The notes: generated by a model from the sequence alone, not told the origin. A stretch of 64,000 nucleotides of DNA from Peribacillus frigoritolerans (GCF_001636405.1 NZ_KV440950.1:674001-738000); one strand, 5' to 3'. Positions 37,438 through 47,501 are shown, counted from the first letter of the stretch. Translations and numbers: made by a program.

Positions 37438-38157
37438 ATGCTGGTGGGTCATATACAAGAAATCACCCGTCATCCTGTAAAATCATTCACTGGTGAACAG
37501 GTACAAAAAACGAAGGTGATGGACTATGGACTATATGGTGATCGCAGCCATGCCTTTAAAGGCAAAAATGGGAAGTTCCTGACGATAACCCAAGTCCCGG
37601 AAATGGTCCGTTATCAAGCTGCTTTTTCTGGTGAGGAAGCACTTGACCAATATCCGGAAATCCAAGTGAAGACCCCTTCAGGAAACGTTTTGACATGGGG
37701 GGAGGGAGCCTTTCAGCAGGAAATGGAACGGTTGTTGAAACAGGAGGCAGAACCAGTTGTTTATCATCCTGCACATATTCCGTTAGGTGCGATTGAAGAA
37801 GAAAACATCCTGCTTGTCAGTGATGCCTCGATTGGCGAATTGACAAAGCTTTGGGGAAAAGAACTGGATGGCAGGAGATTCAGGCAAAATTTGATTATAT
37901 CCTTAGTGAATAAAACCCCCTTTTTAGAAGAGCAATGGTTCGGAAAAAGGATTCTAATCGGAAATGAAGTGGAATTGGAGATCAAAAGGCATTGTGAGCG
38001 CTGTATGATCATAACTGTCGATCCAAGCGATTCACATAGAGATCCATCACTGCTGAAAACTGTCGTCAAGGAAAGGGAAAATCATTTTGGCGTATATGCC
38101 TCGGTCATGCAAACAGGTGAAATCAAAGTGGGCGACCAGGTATTTTTAAAAGATTGA
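37438..38157 (+). CDS. MOSC domain protein with N-terminal beta-barrel
   Basis: This 239-residue protein has the MOSC N-terminal beta-barrel (HIQEITRHPVKSFTGEQ and DYGLYGDRSHAFKGK) and the MOSC domain from about 110, with the conserved cysteine in KRHCERCMIITVDP. Relatives include eukaryotic mARC and E. coli YcbX/YiiM, which bind molybdenum cofactor and reduce N-hydroxylated compounds. Which reaction this one performs is not known. It starts at ATG 37438 after AAAAGAGG and ends at a bidirectional terminator shared with mrpG. Confidence 0.88.
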   Translation: MLVGHIQEITRHPVKSFTGEQVQKTKVMDYGLYGDRSHAFKGKNGKFLTITQVPEMVRYQAAFSGEEALDQYPEIQVKTPSGNVLTWGEGAFQQEMERLLKQEAEPVVYHPAHIPLGAIEEENILLVSDASIGELTKLWGKELDGRRFRQNLIISLVNKTPFLEEQWFGKRILIGNEVELEIKRHCERCMIITVDPSDSHRDPSLLKTVVKERENHFGVYASVMQTGEIKVGDQVFLKD

Positions 38158-38162
38158 AACAG

Positions 38163-38197
38163 AAAAGAGCTGCTCCTGTAATCAGGGCAGCTCTTTT
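38163..38197. terminator. Bidirectional terminator between the MOSC gene and mrpG
   Basis: AAAAGAGCTGC pairs with GCAGCTCTTTT around a 13-base loop. Confidence 0.88.
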
Positions 38198-38210
38198 GCA
38201 ATGGCAGGGA

Positions 38211-38549
38211 TCACCGGGTTTTCTTTAAATCATCCTGGACACTCCGATCCCACATTTTAACGCCAGTATGATAAGCCGAGCGCATGATTAAATGTCCGGC
38301 AACAGGACTGGTCATGAAGATGAAGATGATCGCGAGCACGACCCGGAAATCGAAATGGCTATGTTTATAATAAAAATATAACAAGGTGCCGATCAGGATG
38401 AACATGATTCCAAGTGTCGAGCTTTTTGAGGCAGCGTGATTTCTTGTATAGACGTCGGGCAGCCGGATGATGCCGAAAGCCGAGACTAAAAAGAGAAAGA
38501 CTCCCATTAATAGGAATAGGGCCGATAGGATTTCAACGATTGCGGTCAT
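38211..38549 (-). CDS. mrpG: Mrp antiporter subunit G
   Basis: This 112-residue membrane protein is MrpG (PhaG/MnhG), with three helices and the family segment RLPDVYTRNHAASKSSTLG near residues 30-48. It is the last subunit of the seven-gene Na+/H+ antiporter and overlaps mrpF by 17 bases. A terminator follows. Confidence 0.95.
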   Translation of the reverse strand: MTAIVEILSALFLLMGVFLFLVSAFGIIRLPDVYTRNHAASKSSTLGIMFILIGTLLYFYYKHSHFDFRVVLAIIFIFMTSPVAGHLIMRSAYHTGVKMWDRSVQDDLKKTR

Positions 38550-38817
38550 CTTCGATTATCTCCCCTTTCTCAAGGAATTTGGCGAAAGCGGCCGTTCCGA
38601 TGAAAGATAGGATTCCGAGCAGAAGAATGGCTTCCAGATATGCGCTTGTATCCATGACAATGGAGGCAAGTGCAACGATTGCGATAAGATTGATTCCCAT
38701 TGCATCGAGTGCAATGACACGATCCGGCACGGAAGGCCCTTTGATTAAACGGTATAAGAATCCAATCATGGAAAGCGAAACACCGAGCAACGCGATTTTA
38801 AGCATTAGATCGAACAT
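38533..38817 (-). CDS. mrpF: Mrp antiporter subunit F
   Basis: This 94-residue protein is MrpF (PhaF), with three helices and the block KGPSVPDRVIALDAMG near residues 27-42. A mutated MrpF blocks Na+ and cholate efflux in B. subtilis. Its start overlaps the mrpE stop by one base, an arrangement typical of coupled subunits. Confidence 0.95.
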   Translation of the reverse strand: MFDLMLKIALLGVSLSMIGFLYRLIKGPSVPDRVIALDAMGINLIAIVALASIVMDTSAYLEAILLLGILSFIGTAAFAKFLEKGEIIEDDRNR

Positions 38818-39293
38818 TATTTGCCCACCTCCATAATCGCTTTTTCAAATGTATTTTTAATGCTGTCCACAGCCTCATCCTTGTCGGCAATATCCATCGC
38901 GTGGATATAAAGAATCCGATTATCTTCCGATACTTCAACGACAAGTGTACCTGGTGTCAGTGTAATTAAATTCGATAGTATCGTAATTTCCCAATCCTTG
39001 GTCAGCACGGTTTCAAATGCGAATATGCCAGGTTTCATATCCAGACTTGGTTTAAGCACGGCCTTAAGGACGCTAATGTTGGAAAGTATGAGTTCCCTTG
39101 CGAATATGAGCAGCAATAGAACGACGGCATTCACCCTTTTCAAGTAAAAACGATCATTGAAAAAATGACGGAAGACGAACATGATGCCGAGCCCCAATAT
39201 ATATCCGATGATAAAAGTGCTCCCGTTAAACTCATTTTTCAAAAACATCCAGATAAACGCAAGGAACACATTCAGTAAAATTTGGAATGACAT
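38817..39293 (-). CDS. mrpE: Mrp antiporter subunit E
   Basis: This 158-residue protein is MrpE (MnhE). It has two N-terminal helices and a conserved soluble part with SNLITLTPGTLVVEVSEDN. It lies six bases after mrpD in the same operon. The protein is less tightly needed for transport than A to D in B. subtilis, and is not related to complex I subunits. Confidence 0.94.
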   Translation of the reverse strand: MSFQILLNVFLAFIWMFLKNEFNGSTFIIGYILGLGIMFVFRHFFNDRFYLKRVNAVVLLLLIFARELILSNISVLKAVLKPSLDMKPGIFAFETVLTKDWEITILSNLITLTPGTLVVEVSEDNRILYIHAMDIADKDEAVDSIKNTFEKAIMEVGK

Positions 39294-39299
39294 CAGGCA

Positions 39300-40781
39300 C
39301 TACTCCTTTAAAACCGCTTTGTTATAGATTTCGGGATTCATTAATGAATCTACAGCTTGTGTAATGTATGGGTAAACCGATTCTGTCCCTACTCCGAATA
39401 AAACGGAAATGATGACGAGGAGGACTGCAGGAACCAGCATTTTATTAACCTTTCCATTAGTTAAGGCATAATCAGCTTTTGGAGTTCCCCAAAAGCCATT
39501 CATGAATATTTTCATGACGGAATAGAGGACCATCAAGCTTGAAATTAAGATAACGGCCATTCCCAAGTAGGCCCCTTTTTCTGCAGCTCCCTGAAGAATA
39601 AGGAGCTTGCCGGCAAAACCGCTGAACGGCGGGATTCCCGCCAATGATATGGCCGCTATGAAGAAGGTCCATGCAACGGCAGGGTATTGCTTGATCAAGC
39701 CGCCCATGTCCCGTAAATCATCCGATCCGCTGATTTTGATCATGATACCTACCAGCAGGAAGAGCGCAGCCTTGATCAGCATGTCATGAATGATATATAG
39801 AATGGAACCCGATAAGGCCTGTTCATTCATGACGGAGATGCCGAATAGAATAACCCCGACGGCGATGATGATATTGTAAATGATGATTTTTTTTACATCC
39901 CAATAAGCTATCGCACCAATGACACCGATGATGATGGTCAAGATTGCAAGTATCGCCAGGAATGTATGGGTGAAATCCTGGTCATGATAAAACATCAGTG
40001 TATAGGTACGGAAAATTGAATATATCCCGACCTTTGTCAGCAATGCCCCGAATAGAGCCATCACTGGAATTGGCGGAGCATAATAAGACCCAGGCAGCCA
40101 TTGGAAAAGCGGGAAAATGGCACCCTTCAAACCGAAGACGATCAGAAAGCCAATCGCTATCACCGAGATGATTCCTGGCTGGTTGACTTCCGATATCCTT
40201 TGACTGATGTCCGCCATGTTCAATGTTCCTACGACTGAATAAAGATAAGCCACCATGATGACGAAAAAGGAAGAGGATAGTACATTGACGATGATATACT
40301 TCAATGATTCCCTCAGTTGGATTTTCGTACCTCCCAGTACAAGCAGCACGTAGGAAGCCATCAGCATGACTTCAAAGAATACGAATAGATTGAAAAGATC
40401 CCCCGTAAGGAAGGCACCGTTTACCCCGATCAGCAAAAATTGAAATACAGGATAGTAATAATGTCTTTCACGTTCTTCCCCTATGGAGTAAAACGAATAA
40501 AGCAGTATGGCAAATCCAATGATATTCGTGGTCAGTACGAGCAGCGAAGATAGCATATCTGCGACGATCACGATCCCGAATGGCGCATCCCAGCTGCCGA
40601 CGCCTAAAGTCAAGATGCCTTGATTATGGACCGTAATCACTAGGTAAAAGGAAATTACAATTCCGATAAGAGAGGAAAAAAGCGATATCCCTCTTTGCAG
40701 CTTGATTTTTTTTGCAAAGAATATAAGCAGGATGCCTGTGAAAAGCGGCCATAAAACAGGCATGAAAGTAAGATTATTCAT
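39300..40781 (-). CDS. mrpD: Mrp antiporter subunit D
   Basis: This 493-residue polytopic protein is MrpD, related to the antiporter-like complex I subunits NuoM and NuoN. About 14 helices are visible, with conserved acidic and lysine residues in the channel (FFEVMLMASYVLLVLGGTK, FGLKGAIFPLFQWLPGSY). The mrpC stop lies eight bases inside its start. It forms the proton and cation path with MrpA. Confidence 0.96.
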   Translation of the reverse strand: MNNLTFMPVLWPLFTGILLIFFAKKIKLQRGISLFSSLIGIVISFYLVITVHNQGILTLGVGSWDAPFGIVIVADMLSSLLVLTTNIIGFAILLYSFYSIGEERERHYYYPVFQFLLIGVNGAFLTGDLFNLFVFFEVMLMASYVLLVLGGTKIQLRESLKYIIVNVLSSSFFVIMVAYLYSVVGTLNMADISQRISEVNQPGIISVIAIGFLIVFGLKGAIFPLFQWLPGSYYAPPIPVMALFGALLTKVGIYSIFRTYTLMFYHDQDFTHTFLAILAILTIIIGVIGAIAYWDVKKIIIYNIIIAVGVILFGISVMNEQALSGSILYIIHDMLIKAALFLLVGIMIKISGSDDLRDMGGLIKQYPAVAWTFFIAAISLAGIPPFSGFAGKLLILQGAAEKGAYLGMAVILISSLMVLYSVMKIFMNGFWGTPKADYALTNGKVNKMLVPAVLLVIISVLFGVGTESVYPYITQAVDSLMNPEIYNKAVLKE

Positions 40782-41115
40782 TCGTTTCCGTACCTCTCAT
40801 TTCTTCCATGTCATCCGTACCGAGTTCCTGGTAGGTCCGATAAGCAAGTACCAGCAGAAATGATGTGACTCCGAAACTGATGACGATCGCCGTCAAGATA
40901 AGCGCTTGCGGAAGCGGATCGACATAGGTTGCAGCTTCATCACTTAGCAATGGAACGGAACCGCCTTTCAAACCGCCCATCGTCAAAATCAAAAGGTGGG
41001 CGCCGTGACTGAGCAGCCCGGTCCCGATTATGATTCTTAAAATGCTTTTTGAAAGCATTAAATAGGTCGCACACATAAATAGTATTCCAATGACAATGGC
41101 CATTAAAAGTTCCAT
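40774..41115 (-). CDS. mrpC: Mrp antiporter subunit C
   Basis: This 113-residue protein is MrpC, homologous to NuoK, with three helices and the conserved HGAHLLILTMGG and ALILTAIVISFGVTSFLL. The C-terminus is acidic. Its start overlaps the mrpB stop by one base (TAATG), and its end overlaps mrpD by eight. Confidence 0.95.
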   Translation of the reverse strand: MELLMAIVIGILFMCATYLMLSKSILRIIIGTGLLSHGAHLLILTMGGLKGGSVPLLSDEAATYVDPLPQALILTAIVISFGVTSFLLVLAYRTYQELGTDDMEEMRGTETNE

Positions 41116-41537
41116 TATTCACTCTCCCCTATCGTTTGAATAATGGTCATCGTTACACCAACAACCACAAGATAAACACCCAGATCAAAAAGTACCGCGG
41201 TATGAAGCGAGATGTGCCCAAGAAGCGGTAAATCAACATATTGATAAACATGTGTCATGAGGGGCACCCCGAAAAATAGCCCGCCGGCTACGGTCAGGCT
41301 TGATATGAACAAGCCTGAGCCGATCATTAACTTATAGTCAATCGGCAGGATGCCGGTGACGGTTTTAATGTCGAAAGCGAGCAACAGCAGGACTATGGCG
41401 GCTGAAGTCATTAAACCGCCAACAAACCCGCCTCCCGGGGAATAATGCCCGCCTAAAAAGATGGCTACCGCAAACAGCAAGATAACAAAGGCGGCGACTT
41501 TCGTAACCGTTTGGAGAATCAGGTCATTTTGCTTCAT
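41115..41537 (-). CDS. mrpB: Mrp antiporter subunit B
   Basis: This 140-residue protein is MrpB (MnhB), with four helices and the hallmark GGHYSPGGGFVGGLMTSAA near residues 29-47. It overlaps mrpA by four bases. It assembles with MrpA to D in the membrane. Confidence 0.96.
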   Translation of the reverse strand: MKQNDLILQTVTKVAAFVILLFAVAIFLGGHYSPGGGFVGGLMTSAAIVLLLLAFDIKTVTGILPIDYKLMIGSGLFISSLTVAGGLFFGVPLMTHVYQYVDLPLLGHISLHTAVLFDLGVYLVVVGVTMTIIQTIGESE

Positions 41538-43939
41538 GATTTATCTTTCCCCCCTGTTAAACGCAATTTGATCATCGCGAATATTCCGAGCGCAGCGATG
41601 GAAAGGACAGTGATTTCAAACATCGTATCAAGTCCGCGGAAGTCAACAAGAATGACATTTACGACGTTTTTCCCGCCTGCTTCCTTATAAGCATTTTCAA
41701 GATAGTAACTGGAGATGGAATCAAACAGTTTATTGCTATGTGCCGATAAGGCGATCAATGTGACGATGACTCCTACACCAATGGATATCATGGCATTATT
41801 CAACTTGAACGTCATTCGTTCTTCCTTTCTGCTTGCCATTAACGGAAGGTGGAAGAAACAGAGCAAAAACAGCGCTACCGAAATCGTTTCGATGACTAGT
41901 TGAGTCAAGGCTAAATCCGGTGCCCGCAGTAAAACGAAAAATAAGGAAATCGTATAACCGACGGCTCCTAAGATGATAATGGAAGTTAAACGGGATCTTG
42001 CAAACAGAATGGCGACCGAGCCAATCACGATGATTCCAGCTAATACCAATTCATATATGCCGATCGGGGCAAAATTCCCTGCATCCAATTTAAATGCATC
42101 CTTCCAATAGAGCGTAAAGCCCAAGGAAAATATGAAGAAAAGGAAGATTGAAAGCAGATACGTCCGAATCGAACCTGTCATTAATACTTTCATGACGAAG
42201 GAAGCTGAACGTTCGAGCCCTCTTACCACGTTATCATACAAAGCATTCAGGGAAATGCGTTCAGGAATCCACTGAGTGACTTTCTGCCACTTCGGAAGCG
42301 TTTTGTATAATAGAATTCCAAATGCTATGATGCCGATGGTCATCCATACTTCAGGTTCGAATCCATGCCAGAAGGCGATATGGACTTGGAAATCCGGTCC
42401 CGCCAAGCTTGGCTGTATGCCGGCAACCGCAGGTTTAATGATGGATGAAGACAGCAAGTTTGGAAAAATACCGAAAATGATGACCAACGAAGCAAGGATG
42501 ATCGGGGATATCAGCATCCCGACCGGTGCCTCGTGGGGCTTCCTTTCCAAAAGTTGTAACTGAAGTTTGCCAGTAAAGGGTTTGAGCACGACAATCATGC
42601 TATAAATAAAAGTGAATACACTGGCTACCCATGCAACCACAGGGAACAGGACCCCCCATGTCTCCATATTGAAGATATTCAATTGCAATACATTCACCAT
42701 GCTGGCCAGGAACATTTCCTTGCTCAAAAAACCATTGAAGGGCGGAAGTCCAGCCATTGAAAAAGCACCTATCACAGCGACGGTGAAAGTGATCGGCATC
42801 AACTGCATCAATCCGCCAAGCTTTCTGATATCACGCGTACCGGTTTCATGATCAATGATGCCTGCAACCATGAATAGGCTTCCTTTAAAGGTCGCATGAT
42901 TAATCAAGTGGAATACTGCTGCAACCGTGGCTGCCAAGTATATATTTTCCCCCAACGTTTCATAGTGGAGTGCCGCAGCTCCAAGTCCCAAAAGCGACAT
43001 GATCAATCCGAGCTGACTGATGGTGGAAAAAGCGAGAATCCCCTTCAAATCAGTCTGCTTGATTGCAAAGAATGAGCCCCAGAACAGGGTGATCAATCCG
43101 GCGATCGAAACGAGCCAGAACCATAATCCGGATTCTGCAAAAACAGGGCTTAATCGGGCAACCAAATAAATGCCAGCCTTGACCATTGTGGCGGAATGAA
43201 GGTAAGCACTGACCGGAGTAGGGGCTTCCATAGCGTCAGGAAGCCAAATGTGGAACGGGAACTGTGCGGATTTAGTGAACGCGCCAAGCAGCACAAGCAA
43301 AAGTGCAGGAACGAAGAGCGAGTGGTCCATAAGTTCCCCGCTTTTGGCAATCAATTCACGTATGCTGAATGTGTTCCCCATAATGGAAAGGAGAATGATG
43401 CCTCCAAGCATGCTTAAGCCTCCAAGCACAGTGATCAGCAACGATTTCTGCGCCCCGTAACGTGAACGCTCCCTTTCATTCCAATATCCTATCAATAGAA
43501 AAGATGATAAACTCGTGAATTCCCAAAACGAATAAAGGACTATTAGATTATCGGATAGGACGACACCAAGCATCGCTCCCATGAAAAGCAAAAGGAAGAC
43601 GTAAAATTGATTCAGCTTTTCTTTCTCCTTCGATAAATAGAAAATTGAATAAAGAACGACGAGTGAACCAATACCTGTAATGAGCAAGGCAAACAAAAGC
43701 CCTAGTCCATCGACATAGAAATCAACATCTATTCCGAGAGAAGGAATCCATGTTGCGCTTTCCATAACGATATCCCCTTGTTTGGTCAAGGAAATGAACC
43801 TTGAAAAATAGGTGAAAAGGAGAATCGGTAAAATCAATACAAACCAACCTGTATGTATTTGTCGGAATAGTTTGTACAATATTGGTACAATAAGTGCTAA
43901 TAGAAACGGTGATAATACCGCCCAATGAAGTAAAGACAT
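41534..43939 (-). CDS. mrpA: Mrp antiporter subunit A
   Basis: This 801-residue protein is MrpA, the largest subunit, related to NuoL at its N-terminal two thirds and with a C-terminal extension like NuoJ that includes the MbhD-type part. About 20 helices are seen. FWEFTSLSSFLLIGYWN and HSATMVKAGIYLVARLSP are conserved ion-path segments. The ATG follows AAGGGGGGAG. The intact Mrp complex expels Na+ in exchange for protons and supports pH homeostasis in alkaline media; the full A-G set is present here. Confidence 0.97.
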   Translation of the reverse strand: MSLLHWAVLSPFLLALIVPILYKLFRQIHTGWFVLILPILLFTYFSRFISLTKQGDIVMESATWIPSLGIDVDFYVDGLGLLFALLITGIGSLVVLYSIFYLSKEKEKLNQFYVFLLLFMGAMLGVVLSDNLIVLYSFWEFTSLSSFLLIGYWNERERSRYGAQKSLLITVLGGLSMLGGIILLSIMGNTFSIRELIAKSGELMDHSLFVPALLLVLLGAFTKSAQFPFHIWLPDAMEAPTPVSAYLHSATMVKAGIYLVARLSPVFAESGLWFWLVSIAGLITLFWGSFFAIKQTDLKGILAFSTISQLGLIMSLLGLGAAALHYETLGENIYLAATVAAVFHLINHATFKGSLFMVAGIIDHETGTRDIRKLGGLMQLMPITFTVAVIGAFSMAGLPPFNGFLSKEMFLASMVNVLQLNIFNMETWGVLFPVVAWVASVFTFIYSMIVVLKPFTGKLQLQLLERKPHEAPVGMLISPIILASLVIIFGIFPNLLSSSIIKPAVAGIQPSLAGPDFQVHIAFWHGFEPEVWMTIGIIAFGILLYKTLPKWQKVTQWIPERISLNALYDNVVRGLERSASFVMKVLMTGSIRTYLLSIFLFFIFSLGFTLYWKDAFKLDAGNFAPIGIYELVLAGIIVIGSVAILFARSRLTSIIILGAVGYTISLFFVLLRAPDLALTQLVIETISVALFLLCFFHLPLMASRKEERMTFKLNNAMISIGVGVIVTLIALSAHSNKLFDSISSYYLENAYKEAGGKNVVNVILVDFRGLDTMFEITVLSIAALGIFAMIKLRLTGGKDKS

Positions 43940-44273
43940 AAACTCCCCCCTTTTTTTAAAAACGAAGTCAGTCGTCTTATTATGCTTTTTTCACGCAATC
44001 CTAGACGTTAGGAAATCTTCGTTGAATATGTATTTTTTTATCGAATGCTTGCCTCGCTTAAAAGTATAACGCAATTTATGTGGGTTTGCATGGCTTTAAA
44101 AACGGTGAAGGCCAACTAGAATGATGTTTTATATATAGGTAGAAAAGGAGGGGGAACCGTCCTGAAAAATTTATTAAAAAAAGTTTTTCAACGGTGAATG
44201 AGCAGAGTATCCATTGTGAAATCGTGGATTATCTTGCGTGATATAGGACAAAAGAAACGCTTATGGGGAAATC
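43940..44273. other. Intergenic region between mrpA and the yufK-like gene
   Basis: This 334-base gap holds the mrp promoter region on the minus strand and the yufK-like upstream region on the plus strand. No clear consensus promoter was found. A strong AAAAGGAGGGGG at 44144-44155 precedes an 11-codon frame that would need a CTG start (44162), so I do not call it a gene. Confidence 0.5.
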
Positions 44274-44693
44274 ATGAAAAACACCCATTTATTTAGCTAT
44301 TTACCAATCATTTTAATCGTGTTATTCAGCCTCTCCTTTGCCATTTACGGGAAAATGCAAATGCTCAAGTTATTTGGAAATTTGGGAATCTATCAAGGGA
44401 TGCTGGAATTCTTTTCTGAAGCTGGCGCTACTGATCGTATTGCTCCTTTTATTCTTCATGGTTTTTGCTGCATTGAAGCTGATCTCCGATACGATATTGG
44501 AGCTGTCTTTATTATTCTTTCCAAGGATTCGGAGTGTAAAGCCCTGAACAGTGTAAGAAAGGGGTCTGTCATTTATGTGATTGACGGTGCCTGTTCATTG
44601 TTCAGCGTTCAATTCATCTTCGGGCTGATTTCAATAGTCGCTTATGCGGGATTGAAGCTCTATAACAGCGTCATTGCAAGTCTTCCCATATAG
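44274..44693 (+). pseudogene. yufK: YufK-like (DUF5366) membrane protein gene with compensating frameshifts
   Basis: The frame stays open for 139 codons, but only its ends make sense. The start (MKNTHLFSYLPIILIVLFS, membrane helix) and the end (SKDSECKALNSVRKGS onward) resemble YufK. The centre, about 44420-44520, encodes the expected hydrophobic LALLIVLLLLFFMVFAALK only in another frame. Two opposite-sign shifts restore the frame. As written, one or two membrane helices are lost. The gene precedes the broken pbpD, as yufK does in B. subtilis. Confidence 0.7.
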
Positions 44694-44695
44694 CG

Positions 44696-44729
44696 AAAAA
44701 GAAGGTGCCATTGCGGCACCTTCTTTTTT
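44696..44729. terminator. Bidirectional terminator between yufK-like gene and pbpD remnant
   Basis: AAAAAGAAGGTGCC and GGCACCTTCTTTTTT pair around ATTGC. The strong terminator remains although both genes are broken. Confidence 0.88.
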
Positions 44730-46585
44730 CACTCGGCAGTCTGGCTGATATCTTTCCAAATCAATAGAATGGGGTGAATGTGAATAAATGGATTGTAGAT
44801 TGGATGGCTTGTCCCTTCCAATCCAAACCCCTGTTGTATAGTTTGCTGTCTGACCGACAAACCACATGTCTTTGACATCATTGGTCGTACCGGTTTTACC
44901 GCCAACATAATCTGTAGGAAAGTAGGCTTTTCGGGCTGTCCCGGAAAGCGTTGTTTCATGGAGCAGCTGCCGCATCTTGGCTACGGTGCGTTTGTTCCAT
45001 ATCTCCTTGGAGCGGTCTTTCCATTTATAAAGGACTTTACCTTCTTGGTCGGTGACTTTTGTAATGGCTCGAGCTGTGATAGTTTCTGTCATGGAAGGAA
45101 GTATAGGCATTTGTGAGTTCAAGGGGACTCATGCCATATTCGAATCCGCCTATGGCCGAACTCGTATGGTGGTCTTTTTTGCTGACTTTTCTAAATTCAA
45201 AAGCATCCAGGTACTTGAAACTCGTTTCCACCCCCGTCTTTTTCAAAGAGTCTTATGGCGGGTGTGTTATACGACTGAGCAAAGGCAGTTCTTAGTGTGA
45301 CCATCCCATAGCTGTCGCCGCTATAATTTTTTGGACAATAGCTATTGCTCAATAGCTTGCTCCGCTAACGAGCAGATTGTGTCAGCATCCGTTTCTTCTA
45401 AATAGGGAGCATAATCGAGAAGCGGCTTAATCGCAGACCCTGGCTGCCTATAGCTTTGGTATGCCCGGTTGAAAGAATTTTTTTTTTAATCTTTTCCCCC
45501 AATCAAAGAGACAAGCTCGTGCGTATGATGCTGTATAACCACTAAAGCTCCCTCGATATCATTGACACCGATTTTTGATTGTACAGCAGTCTTTGATTGT
45601 GTTTGCAGTTTAGTATCGAGTGCGGTATGGATGGTTACACCGGAATTCAAAAGCTTTTTGACCTTTTTATCCAACTCGGCTTCCGCGTTCTTACGTATAG
45701 TGACATCAGTGCTTTGCAGAGATTTGTCGAGACCCTCGGAGGATGCCACAGGTTTTTCAATTCCTGATGAACATATGTCACGTAATCGGGATATAAGTCG
45801 ACCGGGATGGACAAGTCCAATTTAATCGTACTTTTGATAAGACTTTCATACTCGGCCTGTTCTAATGCACCATTGGCAACCATTTGTTCCAGCATTCTCT
45901 CCTGACGCTTTTTCGTCGCATCGAAATGTTCAAGGGGATTATAGTATTCCGGATTATTAGGGATTGCGGCAAGGAAGGCAAGTTCCGCCTTGGTTAACTC
46001 TCCAGTCGGTTTACTGAAATAATATTGGGAAGCAGCTTCGATTCCATAAGCTCCATTACTGAAATAGATGGCATTCAAATATAGCTCCATGATTTCCGGT
46101 TTTGATTTTTTTCGCTCTATCTGAGAGGCATAAATGAGTTCACTGAGTTTTCGGGGTTATATGTCCTATCATGTGATAGATAAACATTCCTGGCCAGTTG
46201 CTGGGTAATGGTACTGCCGCCTTGTTCGATTGTTTTATTTTGTGAATTGATAAGAAGTGCCCTGCTTATGCCGGAAAGGTCGAATCCTGCATGATCATAA
46301 AATTTCTGGTCCTCTGTAACGATGAACAGACTTTCCAGGAAAAGGGGGATGTCTTCAAGTTTTAAGTAAGTCCGTTTCTCACCAGTGGAAATTTCACTGA
46401 TGACCTTTCCATTTGCGGCCTTCATGTAACTATTCTGAGCCAGTTCTATCGATTCAACAGGAATCCGCTCGTCGAGTACATGATAGGGATTGCGCTAAGG
46501 ACCACTCATGATGGGAAAGGAAAATGAAAAGGATCAATACGGGAACTAAGAGGGAAAACGTGATATAGCCAAGATACGTGCGCAT
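44729..46585 (-). pseudogene. pbpD: Decayed class A penicillin-binding protein (PbpD/PBP4-like)
   Basis: The minus strand carries a PBP4-like class A protein in pieces. MRTYLGYITFSLLVPVLILF (anchor) comes first, then EDQKFYDHAGFDLSGISRA and GGSTITQQLARNVYLSHD (glycosyltransferase). After another shift come ELYLNAIYFSNGAYGIEAAS, then SIIGGKD-type linker, RQPGSAIKPLLDYAP (SxxK serine), SYNTPAIRLFEK (SxN) and GGKTGTTNDVKDMWFVGQT (KTG). At least six frameshifts plus in-frame stops (near 45355) split it, so no functional product is possible. The order pbpD-kapD-kapB is as in B. subtilis. Lesions are spread over the whole gene. Confidence 0.9.
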
Positions 46586-46845
46586 AGTTCAACTTCCTAA
46601 CTAATATATTTTTAGTATGTCCTTGGAATGAAGGAAAGAAAAAAAGGGTTCTTTTGACCTGCTCATCCATCATAATCCAAAAAAAGGTAGACAATAAAGG
46701 GTTTTGGGTAAATTAGGTATGACGGCGAGTGCGGTATTCGAATGGCAAAGAAATAACTTTCTAAATCTTCTGTTATAATAATCTCGTGAGAAATAACCAT
46801 GTTTGTTTATATGTTAATGTCAGGAATATGAAGGGGGTCATAAAA

Positions 46846-47469
46846 ATGGAGGAACAACAGCAATATGTATTCATAGATTTTGAATTTACGATGCCGGAAG
46901 GAAAAGCCAATCCAACGGGGTTTTATCCGGAAATCATTGAGGTTGGTTTAGTCACCGTCATTAATGAGACCATTGAGGAACAATTCTCATCTTTTGTTAA
47001 CCCAATGAAATTTCCAGTTTTAACGGGAAGATGCAAGAAGTTCTTGAACATTACCCAGGATCAGGTGGACCGGGGGATTTCATTTGAAGAGCTGGTTGCG
47101 TTATTGAAGAAAATAGATGAACAGCACCCGACGACGATCGTTACTTGGGGAAATATGGACATGAAGGTGCTTCGCCAGAATTGTCAGAAGGCAGGATTGG
47201 ATTTCCCTTTTTCAGGGAAGGAAAATGATCTATGCCTGGAGTATAAACGCTTTTTCGGGGATCAAAATCAAACCGGACTTTGGAAAGCTGTACAGGCCTA
47301 TGGCAAAGAAGGGACAGGCAAGCATCATAGGGCGCTGGATGATGCGATTACGACATATAATATCTTTAAGTTAGTGGAGAAAGATAAAAGTTACATGAAA
47401 AATCATGAACCGACGACAATTGGCGACCGCATTGATTTATCAAAGGTATTGAATCATTTAGCGTTATAA
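46846..47469 (+). CDS. kapD: KapD, 3'-5' exonuclease-like sporulation kinase-pathway protein
   Basis: This 207-residue protein is KapD, a DEDDh exonuclease-fold protein that in B. subtilis inhibits the KinA/KinB pathway to sporulation. The motifs are FIDFEFTMPEG (ExoI), TWGNMDMKVLRQN (ExoII) and HRALDDAITTYNI (ExoIII). ATG 46846 follows AAGGGGG; the longer frame to 46786 is unlikely. It faces kapB across a terminator. Confidence 0.93.
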   Translation: MEEQQQYVFIDFEFTMPEGKANPTGFYPEIIEVGLVTVINETIEEQFSSFVNPMKFPVLTGRCKKFLNITQDQVDRGISFEELVALLKKIDEQHPTTIVTWGNMDMKVLRQNCQKAGLDFPFSGKENDLCLEYKRFFGDQNQTGLWKAVQAYGKEGTGKHHRALDDAITTYNIFKLVEKDKSYMKNHEPTTIGDRIDLSKVLNHLAL

Positions 47470-47501
47470 AAGCCAAATCATATACTACTGATTTGGCTTT
47501 T
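47468..47501. terminator. Terminator between kapD and kapB
   Basis: AAAGCCAAATCA and TGATTTGGCTTT pair exactly around an eight-base loop. Confidence 0.88.

Noticed and set aside
44631..46425. Several separate small penicillin-binding genes
   Set aside because: They are consecutive pieces of one pbpD-like gene separated by frameshifts.
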